Assembly (NCBI GenBank): GCA_902774205.1 | Contig: CACYHL010000030.1 | Coordinates: forward strand, 1 to 34,766 | DNA length: 34,766 nucleotides | Direction of reading: 5' to 3' | Source of the DNA: an uncultured Bacteroidota bacterium | GTDB lineage: Bacteria > Bacteroidota > Bacteroidia > Bacteroidales > WCHB1-69 | Shown: positions 22,994 to 32,167 of the stretch, piece after piece | Layout: every line of letters begins with the position of its first letter | Numbering within the stretch: the first letter of the stretch is position 1 | Program-made: the position numbers and the translations under genes | Notes under the pieces: generated by a model | Database searches by the model: none | The model's input: only the letters and a program-made list of their open reading frames with translations | What the model was told of the DNA's origin: nothing

Positions 22994-23647
22994 TTATTTC
23001 TTTTCTGTTTTTAACTTTTTTATTTGGTCTGCAAAGTAACAACTTTTTTCTGGATTATGCAATGATAACTTTTTGTAAATTTTTATTGCTTTCCCCACAT
23101 ACCCTTGTTCCGCAAAAATCAGCGCCAAAGTCTCGGAAATTATCTCCGGATTTTCAATACAACTTGACTTCCCATAATTGTAATTCTCATCATGGATTTC
23201 GGGGTTGAACTGGATTTTTGGCGGGTCGTTTGAGAACTTTTCTATCAGATTATCAATTATCTCCTCATCCGCATGTGTTGATTCCGCTTTTTCAGGAGTA
23301 CTTTTCTCGCTAACTTCCTGAGGCTTTTCTTCAGTTTTCACCTCAATTTTCTCTTCAATTAGAGGAGTTTTTTCGAGTTCTTTTTCAGGAATATTTGAAA
23401 TATTCTCGAAATAAGATGGTTCAGATTGTGTGAAGTCAGAAGTTTGGCGGAAAGCCTCATCAGGGGTTAGCTGATGAAAACGTTTTCTGTCGAAAAATGA
23501 AAGAAGCAGACGAGACTTCAGACGTTCGTACTCATCAAAGGAATTTTTCTGTAAGAACTTGGCATACAGAAAAGTAACCCACGCCGAAGCGGGAAACCGT
23601 TCCTGCAACTCACGCCAATCCTGCAAATCCTTTGATTTCTCTTCCAT
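22994..23647 (-). CDS. Conserved hypothetical protein next to secG, TPR-like C-terminus
   Basis: A 217-residue cytoplasmic protein with no signal peptide. The N-terminal part is helical (LQDWRELQERFPASAWVTFL). The middle (about 85-140) is low-complexity and Glu/Lys/Pro-rich. The C-terminal part (ETLALIFAEQGYVGKAIKIY, then LHNPEKSCYFADQIKKL) looks like a single tetratricopeptide repeat. This is the position (just upstream of secG) where Bacteroidota carry such a TPR-like gene. The role is unknown. The promoter box is at 23674-23681. Confidence 0.75.
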   Translation of the reverse strand: MEEKSKDLQDWRELQERFPASAWVTFLYAKFLQKNSFDEYERLKSRLLLSFFDRKRFHQLTPDEAFRQTSDFTQSEPSYFENISNIPEKELEKTPLIEEKIEVKTEEKPQEVSEKSTPEKAESTHADEEIIDNLIEKFSNDPPKIQFNPEIHDENYNYGKSSCIENPEIISETLALIFAEQGYVGKAIKIYKKLSLHNPEKSCYFADQIKKLKTEKK

Positions 23648-23673
23648 TTATTTTCTGACAAAAATGAAAGTGC

Positions 23674-23681
23674 AAATATAA
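23674..23681 (-). promoter_or_regulatory. Promoter -7 box of the TPR-like/secG/dxs unit
   Basis: Minus strand TATATTTG, 26 bases before the ATG at 23647. Confidence 0.55.
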
Positions 23682-23781
23682 TAAAATTTGCGTTATGTGG
23701 AAAATTCCAGTCAGATTCAGGCTGTTTATGTTCAGAAAAGAAGTAATAAGCGAGTTTTAATGTCAATGACGAAAAAAAAGT

Positions 23782-23789
23782 TACCTTTG
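23782..23789 (+). promoter_or_regulatory. Promoter -7 box of the universal stress protein gene
   Basis: TACCTTTG, 24 bases before the ATG at 23814. It lies inside a longer upstream open frame, which argues for the ATG at 23814 as the true start. Confidence 0.55.
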
Positions 23790-23813
23790 CAGCACATTTT
23801 GAAAAATTTTCAG

Positions 23814-24656
23814 ATGGAAGAGAAAAAGAAACTGAATGTCGCCGCCATAACGGATTTTTCGGAGCACGGGACAAACGCCGTGCGCCACGGACTTCTCTTG
23901 GCAAAAATTTTCGGCGGCGAACTGATGATATTTTCCAATTTCAGAGTTAAAAAACGTGAATTCAAATCGGTTTTTCAAAAAGAAGAAGAGAGAAAAATGA
24001 CGGAATTTTTGCAAAAAAAAGCAGAAAAGACAAAATTCACAGTCATTGAGGAGCCGACAGACGCAAAATCGCTGTACTCCTTCGCCGAAGCGAACAACGT
24101 AGGACTGTTCGTGATTGCTGCCGCCGAAACGGACAAAGAGACCTATTTCAGCCGAAAAAAAGCCTTCTCGTTCATTCTCCCGAGCCGCCAGCCAGTGCTT
24201 GTCACAGGCAGCGTGCCCCCACCAGAAAACTGCTTCAAAAATGTGCTGCTGCCTTTGGACCTGCGCCCGCAAAACAAGGAGAAAGTGCTCTGGGCCGGCT
24301 ATTTCAACCGTTTTTACGATTCAAAAATCCACATTCTCTATTCCCATTTCGATGAACAACATCTGCAACATGAGATTGATTTGATAATCGCTTTTGCGAA
24401 AAAACTATATTCAAATTTGGAAATTACTGACTATGAGATACATAAAATCACACCGACAGTTGACAACATGGACAAATACTCATTGTCGTTTGCTCCGCAG
24501 GTTGCCGCAACGCTGACAGTGATTCTCATGACACACAACCGCTCGCTTGGCGATTTGATTCTCGGTGTACGCGAAAAGACACTGATAGGGAATACGCAAG
24601 GGTTTCCGGTGCTCTGCATTAACGAGCGCCCGGACCTCTATGTGCTTTGTACATAA
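23814..24656 (+). CDS. Universal stress protein (tandem UspA-like domains)
   Basis: A 280-residue soluble protein. The first UspA-like half begins LNVAAITDFSEHGTNAVRHG and runs through GLFVIAAAETD and the SRQPVLVTG end strand. The second half begins KNVLLPLDLRPQNKEKVLWA and ends FPVLCINE. The nucleotide-binding GxxGxG(S/T) motif of UspA is not clear in either half, so it may be a non-ATP-binding type. The physiological role is unknown. It converges on uvrC with only 4 bases between stops. Confidence 0.75.
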   Translation: MEEKKKLNVAAITDFSEHGTNAVRHGLLLAKIFGGELMIFSNFRVKKREFKSVFQKEEERKMTEFLQKKAEKTKFTVIEEPTDAKSLYSFAEANNVGLFVIAAAETDKETYFSRKKAFSFILPSRQPVLVTGSVPPPENCFKNVLLPLDLRPQNKEKVLWAGYFNRFYDSKIHILYSHFDEQHLQHEIDLIIAFAKKLYSNLEITDYEIHKITPTVDNMDKYSLSFAPQVAATLTVILMTHNRSLGDLILGVREKTLIGNTQGFPVLCINERPDLYVLCT

Positions 24657-24660
24657 CAAA

Positions 24661-26442
24661 TTACTGATTTTGCGAAAGATGCTCTTTCACAATCTTCGCC
24701 TTCGCCGCACCGATCACCGCGGCAATTTCGTCCTCCGCCGCCTCACCGATTCGCTTCACACTTTTGAAATGCCGCAACAATTTCTGCGACAACACTTTAC
24801 CGATACCGGGGATCCCGTCTAATTTCGACTCAAGACTCTTTTTTGAGCGCCGGTTCCTGTGGTGTGTGATACCGAAATGGTGAACCTCGTCACGAATGCG
24901 CTGCAACAACTTCTGCGCCTCCGATTTCTTGTCGATGTAAAGCGGCAACGGGTCGCCCACCTTGAAAATGTCCTCAAGCCGTTTCGCAATGCCAATCAGC
25001 ATGATTTTATCCTCGACATGAAGAGCCGTCAGCGAATTGTAAGCCGAATGCAGCTGCCCCTTGCCGCCGTCAATGATCACAAGGTCTGGCAGCGGTTTCT
25101 GCTCCTCGATAAGTCTGTGGTAGCGGCGGTAAATCACCTCCTCCATCGAAGCGAAGTCATCGGGCCCGACCACCGTCTTGATGTTATAGTGGCGGTACTC
25201 GCTTTTCGCCGGCTTTCCGTTTTTGAAACAGACCATCGCCGCAACGGGCTCCTCCCCTTGCGTGTTCGAGTTGTCGAAACATTCGATGTGAAGCGGCATA
25301 TTACTCATTCCCAACGCTTTCTGAAGCTCACCCAACACGCGCTGTTGGCGTCTTTCAGGATTCACAAGTTCCTGACGCTTATGTTTCTCAAGCATGAACA
25401 TCTTGGCGTTTTTCTCCGACAGGGTAAGCAGTTTCTTTTTGTCGCCACGCTGCGGAACCGTAAAAACAACATCAGGATGCTCAATTTCGAGCGGGAACGG
25501 CACTAAAACCTGAGGATTCAGCTTTCCGAAACGCTCCTCCATCTCCAATATTCCCGACCAAAGCAGTTCTTCAGCGTTTTTGTCAACCTTGTTAGCCAAT
25601 TCTATTGTAAAAGCTTGTATTATAGCGCCTTCAGCCACACGAAGAAAATTTACGTACGCGCTTTCCTCGTCTTCAACCACAGAGAAAACATCAGTTTGTG
25701 TTATTTCCGGGTTCACAACGACAGATTTTCCCTTAAACGCCTCCAAAACCGCAATTTTTTCCTTTATTTCCTGCGCTTTTTCGAACTCCCACTTATCAGC
25801 GAACTCTAACATCTCATTATAAAGCTGTTTTGTAACGACAGAAGTGTGTCCTTTTATTATCTCACGAATCAAGTCAACGTGCTCCTGATATTTCTCCTGT
25901 GAGATTCTGTTCTCGCACGGCGCGGTACAGCGTTTCATCTGGTATTGCAGGCAGGCGCGGTTGTCGCGGGGCATATTGCGGCACGTCCGCAGCTTGAAAA
26001 TATCGGCGATTGTAGCGAGCAGCGCGTTCATGTAGCGCACCGAGGCGTACGGTCCGAAAAGCTCCTCCTTTGTGCGGTCGGGATTGCGCGTGGGGTATAT
26101 GCGCGGAAATTTCTCCTTCGAGATCGCTATCCACGGATAACTTTTATCGTCTTTCAAAAGAATATTGTACCGTGGCTTGTACTGTTTTATAAGTGAGTTT
26201 TCGAGCAACAGCGCCTCCCATTCCGTATCGACCACAACTGTATGAATATCACGGATTTTCGAAACCATTAGCCGCAGCTTCGCCGAGTCGTGGTTCTTGT
26301 TGAAATAAGAGCTCACGCGGCGTTTCAGGTTCTTCGCCTTCCCAACATAAATCACAGTCCCGTCCTTATCGAAAAAGCGATAGCACCCCGGCTTGTCGGG
26401 CAAAGATTTCAGAATGAGGGAAATTTTATCGGGGGTTGCCAT
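24661..26442 (-). CDS. uvrC: Excinuclease ABC subunit C
   Basis: A 593-residue nucleotide excision repair nuclease that makes both incisions beside a lesion with UvrB. Domains in order: GIY-YIG (KPGCYRFFDKDGTVIYVGKA, residues 16-95), a Cys-rich region (MPRDNRACLQYQMKRCTAPC), UVR domain near 205-240, the RNase H-like endonuclease with PDLVIIDGGKGQLHSAYNSL, and a C-terminal helix-hairpin-helix (LDGIPGIGKVLSQKLLRHF). It is last in a unit with tsaB and isocitrate dehydrogenase upstream. Confidence 0.97.
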   Translation of the reverse strand: MATPDKISLILKSLPDKPGCYRFFDKDGTVIYVGKAKNLKRRVSSYFNKNHDSAKLRLMVSKIRDIHTVVVDTEWEALLLENSLIKQYKPRYNILLKDDKSYPWIAISKEKFPRIYPTRNPDRTKEELFGPYASVRYMNALLATIADIFKLRTCRNMPRDNRACLQYQMKRCTAPCENRISQEKYQEHVDLIREIIKGHTSVVTKQLYNEMLEFADKWEFEKAQEIKEKIAVLEAFKGKSVVVNPEITQTDVFSVVEDEESAYVNFLRVAEGAIIQAFTIELANKVDKNAEELLWSGILEMEERFGKLNPQVLVPFPLEIEHPDVVFTVPQRGDKKKLLTLSEKNAKMFMLEKHKRQELVNPERRQQRVLGELQKALGMSNMPLHIECFDNSNTQGEEPVAAMVCFKNGKPAKSEYRHYNIKTVVGPDDFASMEEVIYRRYHRLIEEQKPLPDLVIIDGGKGQLHSAYNSLTALHVEDKIMLIGIAKRLEDIFKVGDPLPLYIDKKSEAQKLLQRIRDEVHHFGITHHRNRRSKKSLESKLDGIPGIGKVLSQKLLRHFKSVKRIGEAAEDEIAAVIGAAKAKIVKEHLSQNQ

Positions 26443-26490
26443 TTTACATAAAATAATTCCAAAACGCGTTATTTTGCTATTTTACAACTA

Positions 26491-27216
26491 TTACTCCAAC
26501 CCTTTCACATGCGATTTCGCGGCTATGTACTCCTTCAAGTAGAAAGGCTCAAAGTAGGCGGTGTCCTCAAAATCATGTGCCGTGAACTTGCGGAGCGCGG
26601 CAGGAACCATATTTGCAGCCGAAAGCGGAGTCTCATCGAACAGCGCATTCGGGTGCCGCGACAAAATCTCCCTGCATTTTGCCATTCCATTCCCACAAAA
26701 AACAACCTTCTGTTTTTCCAAGGTCCCAGCAAGAAAATCCTCGTCAACAACTTTCGCCGCAACAGGTTGTATCACAGACATATCCGCATCATACAAAGAT
26801 GTGAAAACCTCCATTCGACGTGCGTCAATCATGGGACAATATAGCATTTTTTCATCTTGTTTTTTTTTCCGTGCTCCGTAGGCAATGCTCTCCAAAGTGG
26901 GAACCGCAATCAACGGAATACCAAGAGAATAGGCCAATCCCTTCGCTGTGGACGCACCTATACGCAGGCCCGTGTAAGAGCCGGGGCCCGCACTGAAACA
27001 GACCGCAGCCAACTCGTGCTTGTCAACCCCCGACTCGCGCACAACTTTTTCAACAAACAGTATCAGATTGCGCGAATGTGCGTTAGCATCCGCAGTCTCA
27101 GCTTTCGCCACCACCTCATTATCAACAGAAAGTGCCACGGAACAAATTTCTGTAGCACTTTCTATGTGAAGTATTCGGATTGGTGACAAAGAATTGTCTT
27201 CTTTTTTCATCAACAC
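26491..27216 (-). CDS. tsaB: tRNA threonylcarbamoyladenosine biosynthesis protein TsaB
   Basis: A 241-residue ASKHA-fold partner of TsaD needed for t6A37 in ANN-decoding tRNAs. Landmarks are LHIESATEICSVALSVDNEV at the N-terminus, FSAGPGSYTGLRIGASTAKG, GIPLIAVPTLESIAYGA and MIDARRMEVFTSLYD. Either of two Met codons (27216, 27210) could start it. The 15-base gap to the dehydrogenase upstream suggests one transcript. Confidence 0.94.
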   Translation of the reverse strand: MLMKKEDNSLSPIRILHIESATEICSVALSVDNEVVAKAETADANAHSRNLILFVEKVVRESGVDKHELAAVCFSAGPGSYTGLRIGASTAKGLAYSLGIPLIAVPTLESIAYGARKKKQDEKMLYCPMIDARRMEVFTSLYDADMSVIQPVAAKVVDEDFLAGTLEKQKVVFCGNGMAKCREILSRHPNALFDETPLSAANMVPAALRKFTAHDFEDTAYFEPFYLKEYIAAKSHVKGLE

Positions 27217-27231
27217 GATATGGAATTTGAA

Positions 27232-28425
27232 TTACAATTTTGAAATTATAGCGTCTGTCATTTGCTTCGTAGATGCCGCTCCCTGATTGATAACCTCTTG
27301 ACAACCACGGAGTTTCATCATGTCGTAAGTCCTGACTTTGCCCTCTTCAACAACAGTCGCGATAGCTTTCTGAATTTTCTTCGAGAGTTCTTTCTCGCCG
27401 ATATGGTCAAGCATCATGCAGGCTGAGAGGAACATGGCAATCGGGTTGACGATAGATGTCTCGAAGTCGGCATATTTCGGAGCTGAGCCGTGTGTTGGCT
27501 CGAAGACAGCCACGCCGCCTTCGCCGAACTGTGCTGAGCTTGCGAAACCAAGCCCGCCAATAAGTCCCGCAAAACCGTCAGAAAGGATGTCTGCAAACAT
27601 GTTGCTGGAGACAATAACGTTGTAGTTTTCAGGATTTTTGGTCAGCCACATCATCTGAGCGTCAACGTTGGTGTCCCAAACTGCGATTTCCGGATAATCT
27701 TTCTTTGAGATTTCCTGGGCAAGTTTCAGCATCATGCCTGATGTCTCGCGAATGACATTCGGTTTCTCGCACACGGTAATACCCTTGAAACCACGCTCTT
27801 TGGCATATTCGAAGGCGGCGCGCAAAATTCTCTCTGTATATTTTTTCGTAAGAATACGGGCTGAGATGAAGACCTCTTCGCGCGGATGATTGCCATAGTT
27901 GGCGGCGAACTTCTTATGAGACATCATGGCGTTCCAGACGATGTCGGGGGCGTTGCTCCACTCCACGCCGCTGTAAAGGCCTTCAGTATTCTGACGGAAA
28001 ATCATCGTGTCGATCATCGGTTCCTCGAAGCCACCGTCAGCTGTGCGGCGTATGAAGTTCAGCGGATTGCCCTTGAAAGTCTTGCACGGACGCATGCAGA
28101 TGTCCATTTTGAACTTCTGCCGCATTGTGACGATAGGGCTGAAATAGACGAGTCCCTTATTTTGAAGTTCCGGTGCAAGTTCTGCCGCAGCCTTGTCTTT
28201 CGGCTTTGAGGTTATTGCTCCGAACAAACCGATTTTGTATTTTTCAAGCAGCTGTATAGTTCTGTCAGGCAGCGGATTCCCCTCTTTGCACCAAAACTCC
28301 CAGCCGATGTCACCGTTCACATATTCTGCATTGAAACCGGCAGCATCCAAAAGACGGATACACTCTTCCAAAACCACTTTGCCGATACCGTCGCCCGGCA
28401 TAGCCACGATTGTTCTTTTTTCCAT
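27232..28425 (-). CDS. Isocitrate/isopropylmalate dehydrogenase family protein, probable isocitrate dehydrogenase
   Basis: A 397-residue metal-dependent decarboxylating dehydrogenase. Visible motifs are the start TIVAMPGDGIGKVVLEECIR, the substrate-binding Arg segment DICMRPCKTFKGNPLNF, DTMIFRQNTEGLYSGVEW, the catalytic Lys region TVCEKPNVIRETSGMM, the metal-binding Asp in WDTNVDAQMMWL and NMFADILSDGFAGLIGGLG, and the cofactor-loop region VFEPTHGSAPKYA. Length and FRQNTEG fit an isocitrate dehydrogenase better than 3-isopropylmalate dehydrogenase, and no leu genes are near. The NAD or NADP preference cannot be settled by eye. Confidence 0.85.
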   Translation of the reverse strand: MEKRTIVAMPGDGIGKVVLEECIRLLDAAGFNAEYVNGDIGWEFWCKEGNPLPDRTIQLLEKYKIGLFGAITSKPKDKAAAELAPELQNKGLVYFSPIVTMRQKFKMDICMRPCKTFKGNPLNFIRRTADGGFEEPMIDTMIFRQNTEGLYSGVEWSNAPDIVWNAMMSHKKFAANYGNHPREEVFISARILTKKYTERILRAAFEYAKERGFKGITVCEKPNVIRETSGMMLKLAQEISKKDYPEIAVWDTNVDAQMMWLTKNPENYNVIVSSNMFADILSDGFAGLIGGLGFASSAQFGEGGVAVFEPTHGSAPKYADFETSIVNPIAMFLSACMMLDHIGEKELSKKIQKAIATVVEEGKVRTYDMMKLRGCQEVINQGAASTKQMTDAIISKL

Positions 28426-28446
28426 AGTTGTTTCTGTTTTTTTTGT

Positions 28447-29232
28447 TTATATGATTTTTTCTTTAGTAGCACTCAAAATATCAACAATATGCATCACCTC
28501 CAGTCCTATGCCATTAGCTTGGATGAAAGCGTCAATCTGCTGCAGACAATGCAAATCGGTGGAAGTTACGTACTGCGCACCCATCGCATAAATCCTGTCA
28601 ACAACTTTTTTCACCATCTCGTCAGAGACCTCAGGATTCATATTTGCAAAATTGCCGTTTGCCCCGCAGCAGCAGGTAAGATCGTCATCGGTGAGCAGTT
28701 CAAGGCCTTTGGTATTGCGGAGAAGTGTTTCAGGTTCGTCACCAAGGTGGTAATTGTTTCTTGCCGCACACGACTTAAAATAGAAAACCCTGTGATTGAA
28801 ATAGTTATTAAGAGTCGTTATCTTCTTCACATTGACTATGTAATCGCAAACTTCATATACGTTGGAGGTGAACTTCTTCATCTCCAGAGGCATAGCCGTA
28901 TTTTTGAAAATAACAGGATAATGGTATTTGATATAGCTTGCACAAGCTGCGGTCGGCACAATCAAAGGCAGGTCGGTAATATGGGGCACGGCTGTCGGAA
29001 TGTCGCGCACCTGCATTTCCTCCCAAAGTTTTTTGCCGAGGAGATACGCCGAATTGAGGTCGCCCTCAAGGAAGAAGCGGCGTCCGCAACAGGTCTGTGT
29101 GTCAATGTAATTAGGTTCCACCCCAATGTTTTTAAGGAGTTCCATCAAACTGAAGGCGCTCCCCGGATTGAACATATCCATACAACATGGGATGTAAACG
29201 TTTACTTTTTCTGTAAAATTATTATCTGCCAT
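28447..29232 (-). CDS. LutA-like (Fe-S)-binding protein with two CCG domains
   Basis: A 261-residue cytoplasmic protein with two cysteine-rich CCG repeats. The first is VYIPCCMDMFNPGSAFSLME with IDTQTCCGRRFF, and the second is FKSCAARNNYHL with LTCCCGANGNFANM. This is the LutA/GlcF-type fold that binds iron-sulfur clusters and passes electrons. The usual LutB and LutC partners for lactate oxidation are not adjacent. The gene lies 21 bases upstream of the isocitrate dehydrogenase gene and appears to lead that operon. I use the ATG at 29232 because the earlier start at 29253 falls in the promoter box. Confidence 0.85.
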   Translation of the reverse strand: MADNNFTEKVNVYIPCCMDMFNPGSAFSLMELLKNIGVEPNYIDTQTCCGRRFFLEGDLNSAYLLGKKLWEEMQVRDIPTAVPHITDLPLIVPTAACASYIKYHYPVIFKNTAMPLEMKKFTSNVYEVCDYIVNVKKITTLNNYFNHRVFYFKSCAARNNYHLGDEPETLLRNTKGLELLTDDDLTCCCGANGNFANMNPEVSDEMVKKVVDRIYAMGAQYVTSTDLHCLQQIDAFIQANGIGLEVMHIVDILSATKEKII

Positions 29233-29250
29233 TTTCTCTTTAAAAACCTG

Positions 29251-29258
29251 CAAATTTA
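29251..29258 (-). promoter_or_regulatory. Promoter -7 box of the LutA-like/icd/tsaB/uvrC unit
   Basis: Minus strand TAAATTTG, 18 bases before the ATG at 29232. Confidence 0.5.
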
Positions 29259-29306
29259 CATCATTTTTTCATTCTATTCTTTTTTTACTGGAAAAAAGAT
29301 AGAAAA

Positions 29307-30488
29307 CTACGCTCCATCCAATATGTGCATGATTTTGCCGCTCTTTCCCAAGTGCGCGCTGTTGCGCCAGTTTGTGAGGAATATCAGGACGAGGTCGTCT
29401 TTGGGCCTGTAAAAGAACAGATGTTGGAACCCATGCCAAAGCCCACCATGGTATATCACTTTCCCGTGTTGGGCGCTCTCCTCAAGTCTGAAACCGTAGC
29501 CGTACATTTCTGTCGGCTGGGTCTTGCCTTTTACGCGGTTCTGCTGCGTTGTAGCCATTTCACGCATTTTGTCAGAAAGAATCTTATGGTCATCAAAAAA
29601 AGCCTTTTTCCACAAAAACAACTCTTCAGCAGTAGAGTACAGCCCTTTGTCGCCCACCGTCCCGTCTGTGAAATGCGGCTCCACAATCTGTCCGTCACGC
29701 TTGTGCCCGATTGCTGTGGGAAACTGATTTTTGCGTTGCTCCTCACTTATATAAAAAGTGTTGGTCATTCCAGCAGGGAGAAAAACATGCTCACGCACAT
29801 AATCCTCAAAAGGTATTCCTGAGACTTTACTAACTATCTGAGCCAAAAGTATATAGTTAGTGTTAGTATATTCAAATTTCATGCCTGGAGCAAATTTTAC
29901 CGGTTCCTGCCGCGAAGCGTAAATCTCAGTCATCTGCTCGTTGCCAATAAGGATTTTCTCGTCTTCTACAACATCATCAGGGAAATCTATGTAATCGGTG
30001 AGGCCGGAGGTGTGTGTAAGCAAATTATGGATTGTGATATTATGGTATGGAAGTTCGGGGAAGAACTTGCGAAGTGTGTCATCAAGACTCAGTTTGCCGG
30101 CTTCAACCAATGTGAGTACAGCCACTGCGGTGAACTGTTTTGAAACCGAAGCCAGCTCGAAAAAAGTTGAGAATGTTATCATGTTATCCTCACGGTTGCG
30201 GTATTTTTCGCTCGAATTTTTGTATAGGCGTATGTAGCCGTAATTTGTTTTCACAAGCATTTTCTTACCGCGGGAGATAATCATCGAACCATTGAAAACA
30301 TCTGACATCTCCCCCGCCAGCGCAACGACTTTCTCCTCTTTCAAACGATCGTTCTCCGTCTCGAAAATCTTTTCTATCTCAGCCACAGACATTTCAGCCA
30401 GCTTTTTCTTTTTCGCTGTCTGCGCCGGCAAATCTGCAACTATTGCCACAGAAAAGATGATTGTCAGGAAAAATATCGCTTTTTTCAT
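29307..30488 (-). CDS. Serine hydrolase, class C beta-lactamase / penicillin-binding protein-like
   Basis: A 393-residue exported protein with signal peptide MKKAIFFLTIIFSVAIVADL (probably cleaved after PAQ). The fold motifs are SxxK at Ser114-Lys117 (ELASVSKQFTA), YxN at Tyr207-Asn209 (EYTNTNYILL) and HGG near the C-terminus (VIYHGGLWHG). A Gln/Lys-rich region before residue 60 is not part of the domain. Candidates are a peptidase, esterase or cell-wall-related hydrolase in the periplasm; true lactamase activity is not implied. It is the last gene of an operon with a lipid kinase, an SDR and an ICMT-like enzyme (21-base gap to the last). Confidence 0.88.
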   Translation of the reverse strand: MKKAIFFLTIIFSVAIVADLPAQTAKKKKLAEMSVAEIEKIFETENDRLKEEKVVALAGEMSDVFNGSMIISRGKKMLVKTNYGYIRLYKNSSEKYRNREDNMITFSTFFELASVSKQFTAVAVLTLVEAGKLSLDDTLRKFFPELPYHNITIHNLLTHTSGLTDYIDFPDDVVEDEKILIGNEQMTEIYASRQEPVKFAPGMKFEYTNTNYILLAQIVSKVSGIPFEDYVREHVFLPAGMTNTFYISEEQRKNQFPTAIGHKRDGQIVEPHFTDGTVGDKGLYSTAEELFLWKKAFFDDHKILSDKMREMATTQQNRVKGKTQPTEMYGYGFRLEESAQHGKVIYHGGLWHGFQHLFFYRPKDDLVLIFLTNWRNSAHLGKSGKIMHILDGA

Positions 30489-30509
30489 CAGTTTTAATAA
30501 ATTTTCAGA

Positions 30510-31292
30510 TTAATCTCTGTTTTCTTCGCTTGAAAGGATTTTAGAATGATGTTTCAGTGTCCTTAAAGTGATTGTGATGATGAAAGCTACAATGAGGATG
30601 ATGAAAGACGGGCGGACTTGGAAGTAATTGTAACAGCAGGTTGTGCTGTATTCTTTCCACAGAACGTAAGCCCTGATGTAGTCGATTGCCACGAAGCCGA
30701 GAACGAGTGCGAAGAAGCCCGAATACTCGCGGCGGAGCACACTTCTCATCGAAAACGGAATATCACCTTTTTCAAATTTCTGGAAAGCAGGCAAAAAAGC
30801 CGGAACTTTTAACGACCATTCACGATAGGTGTCACCGAACTCACGTTCCAAATATCTCTCTTCCGCGAACATAATTCTCTCATAATAAAGCCAATAGACA
30901 AGAGAAACAATTACGAAAAGCGGAAAATTCATAGTGTAGATAAGCAGTCCCGCCCACATGAGATAGTTTCCAAGATAGAGCGGATGCCTCACCATTGAAT
31001 ATATTCCCTTGGTATTCAGCTGTTTGGCAAGCTGTTTATCGGTATTTCGTCCAGAAGTGCCATGTGGCGTGGTGCCGATTGTGTAGGCGCGCACCACCAT
31101 TCCCGACAAAGAGACTAACGCAGCGATGACCGTCAGCGTAATGGTTGCTGCGTTCTCGGCAGTTGAATTGTAGAGTGCCGGTTTGGTGAAGAAGACCGCC
31201 ACCAAGCCCGCAACAAATATCAGCACGGGAATCTGCCCGCGGTGTTTGAACAATATGTTTCCGTTTCTTTCAAATGAATCAACTAATGCCAT
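30510..31292 (-). CDS. Isoprenylcysteine carboxyl-methyltransferase-like membrane enzyme
   Basis: A 260-residue inner-membrane protein with about six hydrophobic helices. The ICMT/PEMT signature is present: MVRHPLYLGNYLMWAGLLI (SAM-binding), then YYERIMFAEERYLEREFGDT, YREW. These enzymes methylate lipids or protein cysteines with SAM. A bacterial substrate is unknown, and a phospholipid or isoprenoid-like lipid is the best guess from its neighbours (DAG-type lipid kinase and SDR). Basic and charged ends place both termini plausibly in the cytoplasm. It overlaps none of its neighbours: 12 bases from the SDR gene and 21 from the hydrolase. Confidence 0.8.
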   Translation of the reverse strand: MALVDSFERNGNILFKHRGQIPVLIFVAGLVAVFFTKPALYNSTAENAATITLTVIAALVSLSGMVVRAYTIGTTPHGTSGRNTDKQLAKQLNTKGIYSMVRHPLYLGNYLMWAGLLIYTMNFPLFVIVSLVYWLYYERIMFAEERYLEREFGDTYREWSLKVPAFLPAFQKFEKGDIPFSMRSVLRREYSGFFALVLGFVAIDYIRAYVLWKEYSTTCCYNYFQVRPSFIILIVAFIITITLRTLKHHSKILSSEENRD

Positions 31293-31304
31293 TTTCTTAT
31301 GTTT

Positions 31305-32162
31305 TTATTTTGCGATATGCCAATCGACATGATGTTTTTCTAAAAGTTCTTTTGTCATTTTGCGCAGAAGTTCCCGCTGCGGACTATTGACAACGCTTGC
31401 TTTCGGCTTTGTCCTTTTGCAGTTTTTGAAACATTCGCCCGACAAATCCTCTGTCTTGTCGCTGAGAGCGAGGTACAGCATCGTGGCAGCGCCCTGTTTC
31501 GGGGTTTTTATAAGTGGACGGAAGAATATATCGCACAGAGTGTCAACAACTTTGTTATCCATTCTGATGATGTTTGTGCTCACGATTCCCGGGTCGGCGC
31601 AGTTCACATGGATTCCTCGTGCGCGCCACGCCTCGGCTGCGTCCAACGTGAAATAGAAGAACGCGAGTTTTGAGTCGCTGTAAACGGTGAATCGGTTGAA
31701 GTTTTTTGGAGCAACGGGGTTGAACAGGTTTTCAGTAATTTTACCGTACTTGTATGTCAGCGAAACCATGTTGACAATGCGGGTGCCGTCTCCCATCAGT
31801 GGCAGCAGAGCGTTTGTGAGCAGATAGTGGCCGAGGTAGTTCACCCCGACAGTCCGCTCAATATTTTCGGCGGTCTGCTGCGGAATGTGGCACAGCGTTC
31901 CGGCGTTATTCAGCAGAAGGTCTATATGGTCGTATTTTGCTTTCACCTCTTCCACAAACTTTCTGATGGCCTCAAACGAGGCGAGATCGAGGTGCATAAG
32001 TGTTATAGGGGTTCCAAGTTCAGCTTTCAGTTTCTCGTACACTGGGAGCGCCTTCTCCATGACGTGGCACGCCATTATGATTTCGTAGCCCGCCTTCGAA
32101 ACGCTGCGCACCTCTTCCTGCCCCATTCCTCCACTTGCTCCTGTTATTATCGCTAATTTCAT
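31305..32162 (-). CDS. Short-chain dehydrogenase/reductase
   Basis: A 285-residue cytoplasmic NAD(P)-dependent oxidoreductase of the classical SDR fold. The dinucleotide motif is TGASGGMG (residues 7-14), then LDLASFEAIRKF, LLNNAGTLCHIPQ, and the catalytic YxxxK in YSDSKLAFF with the upstream Ser in MVSLTYKYG. The overall pattern is like retinol-dehydrogenase or 3-ketosphinganine-reductase-like members. The substrate is unresolved; the adjacent lipid kinase and methyltransferase suggest a lipid. Only 5 bases separate it from the kinase gene. Confidence 0.85.
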   Translation of the reverse strand: MKLAIITGASGGMGQEEVRSVSKAGYEIIMACHVMEKALPVYEKLKAELGTPITLMHLDLASFEAIRKFVEEVKAKYDHIDLLLNNAGTLCHIPQQTAENIERTVGVNYLGHYLLTNALLPLMGDGTRIVNMVSLTYKYGKITENLFNPVAPKNFNRFTVYSDSKLAFFYFTLDAAEAWRARGIHVNCADPGIVSTNIIRMDNKVVDTLCDIFFRPLIKTPKQGAATMLYLALSDKTEDLSGECFKNCKRTKPKASVVNSPQRELLRKMTKELLEKHHVDWHIAK

Positions 32163-32167
32163 GATAT

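Noticed and set aside
27232-28425. 3-isopropylmalate dehydrogenase (leuB)
   Set aside because: Length and substrate-region residues fit isocitrate dehydrogenase better, and no leucine genes are nearby.
29307-30488. Beta-lactamase resistance gene
   Set aside because: The SxxK, YxN and HGG motifs are shared by many serine hydrolases and peptidases, and nothing in the sequence points to antibiotic hydrolysis.
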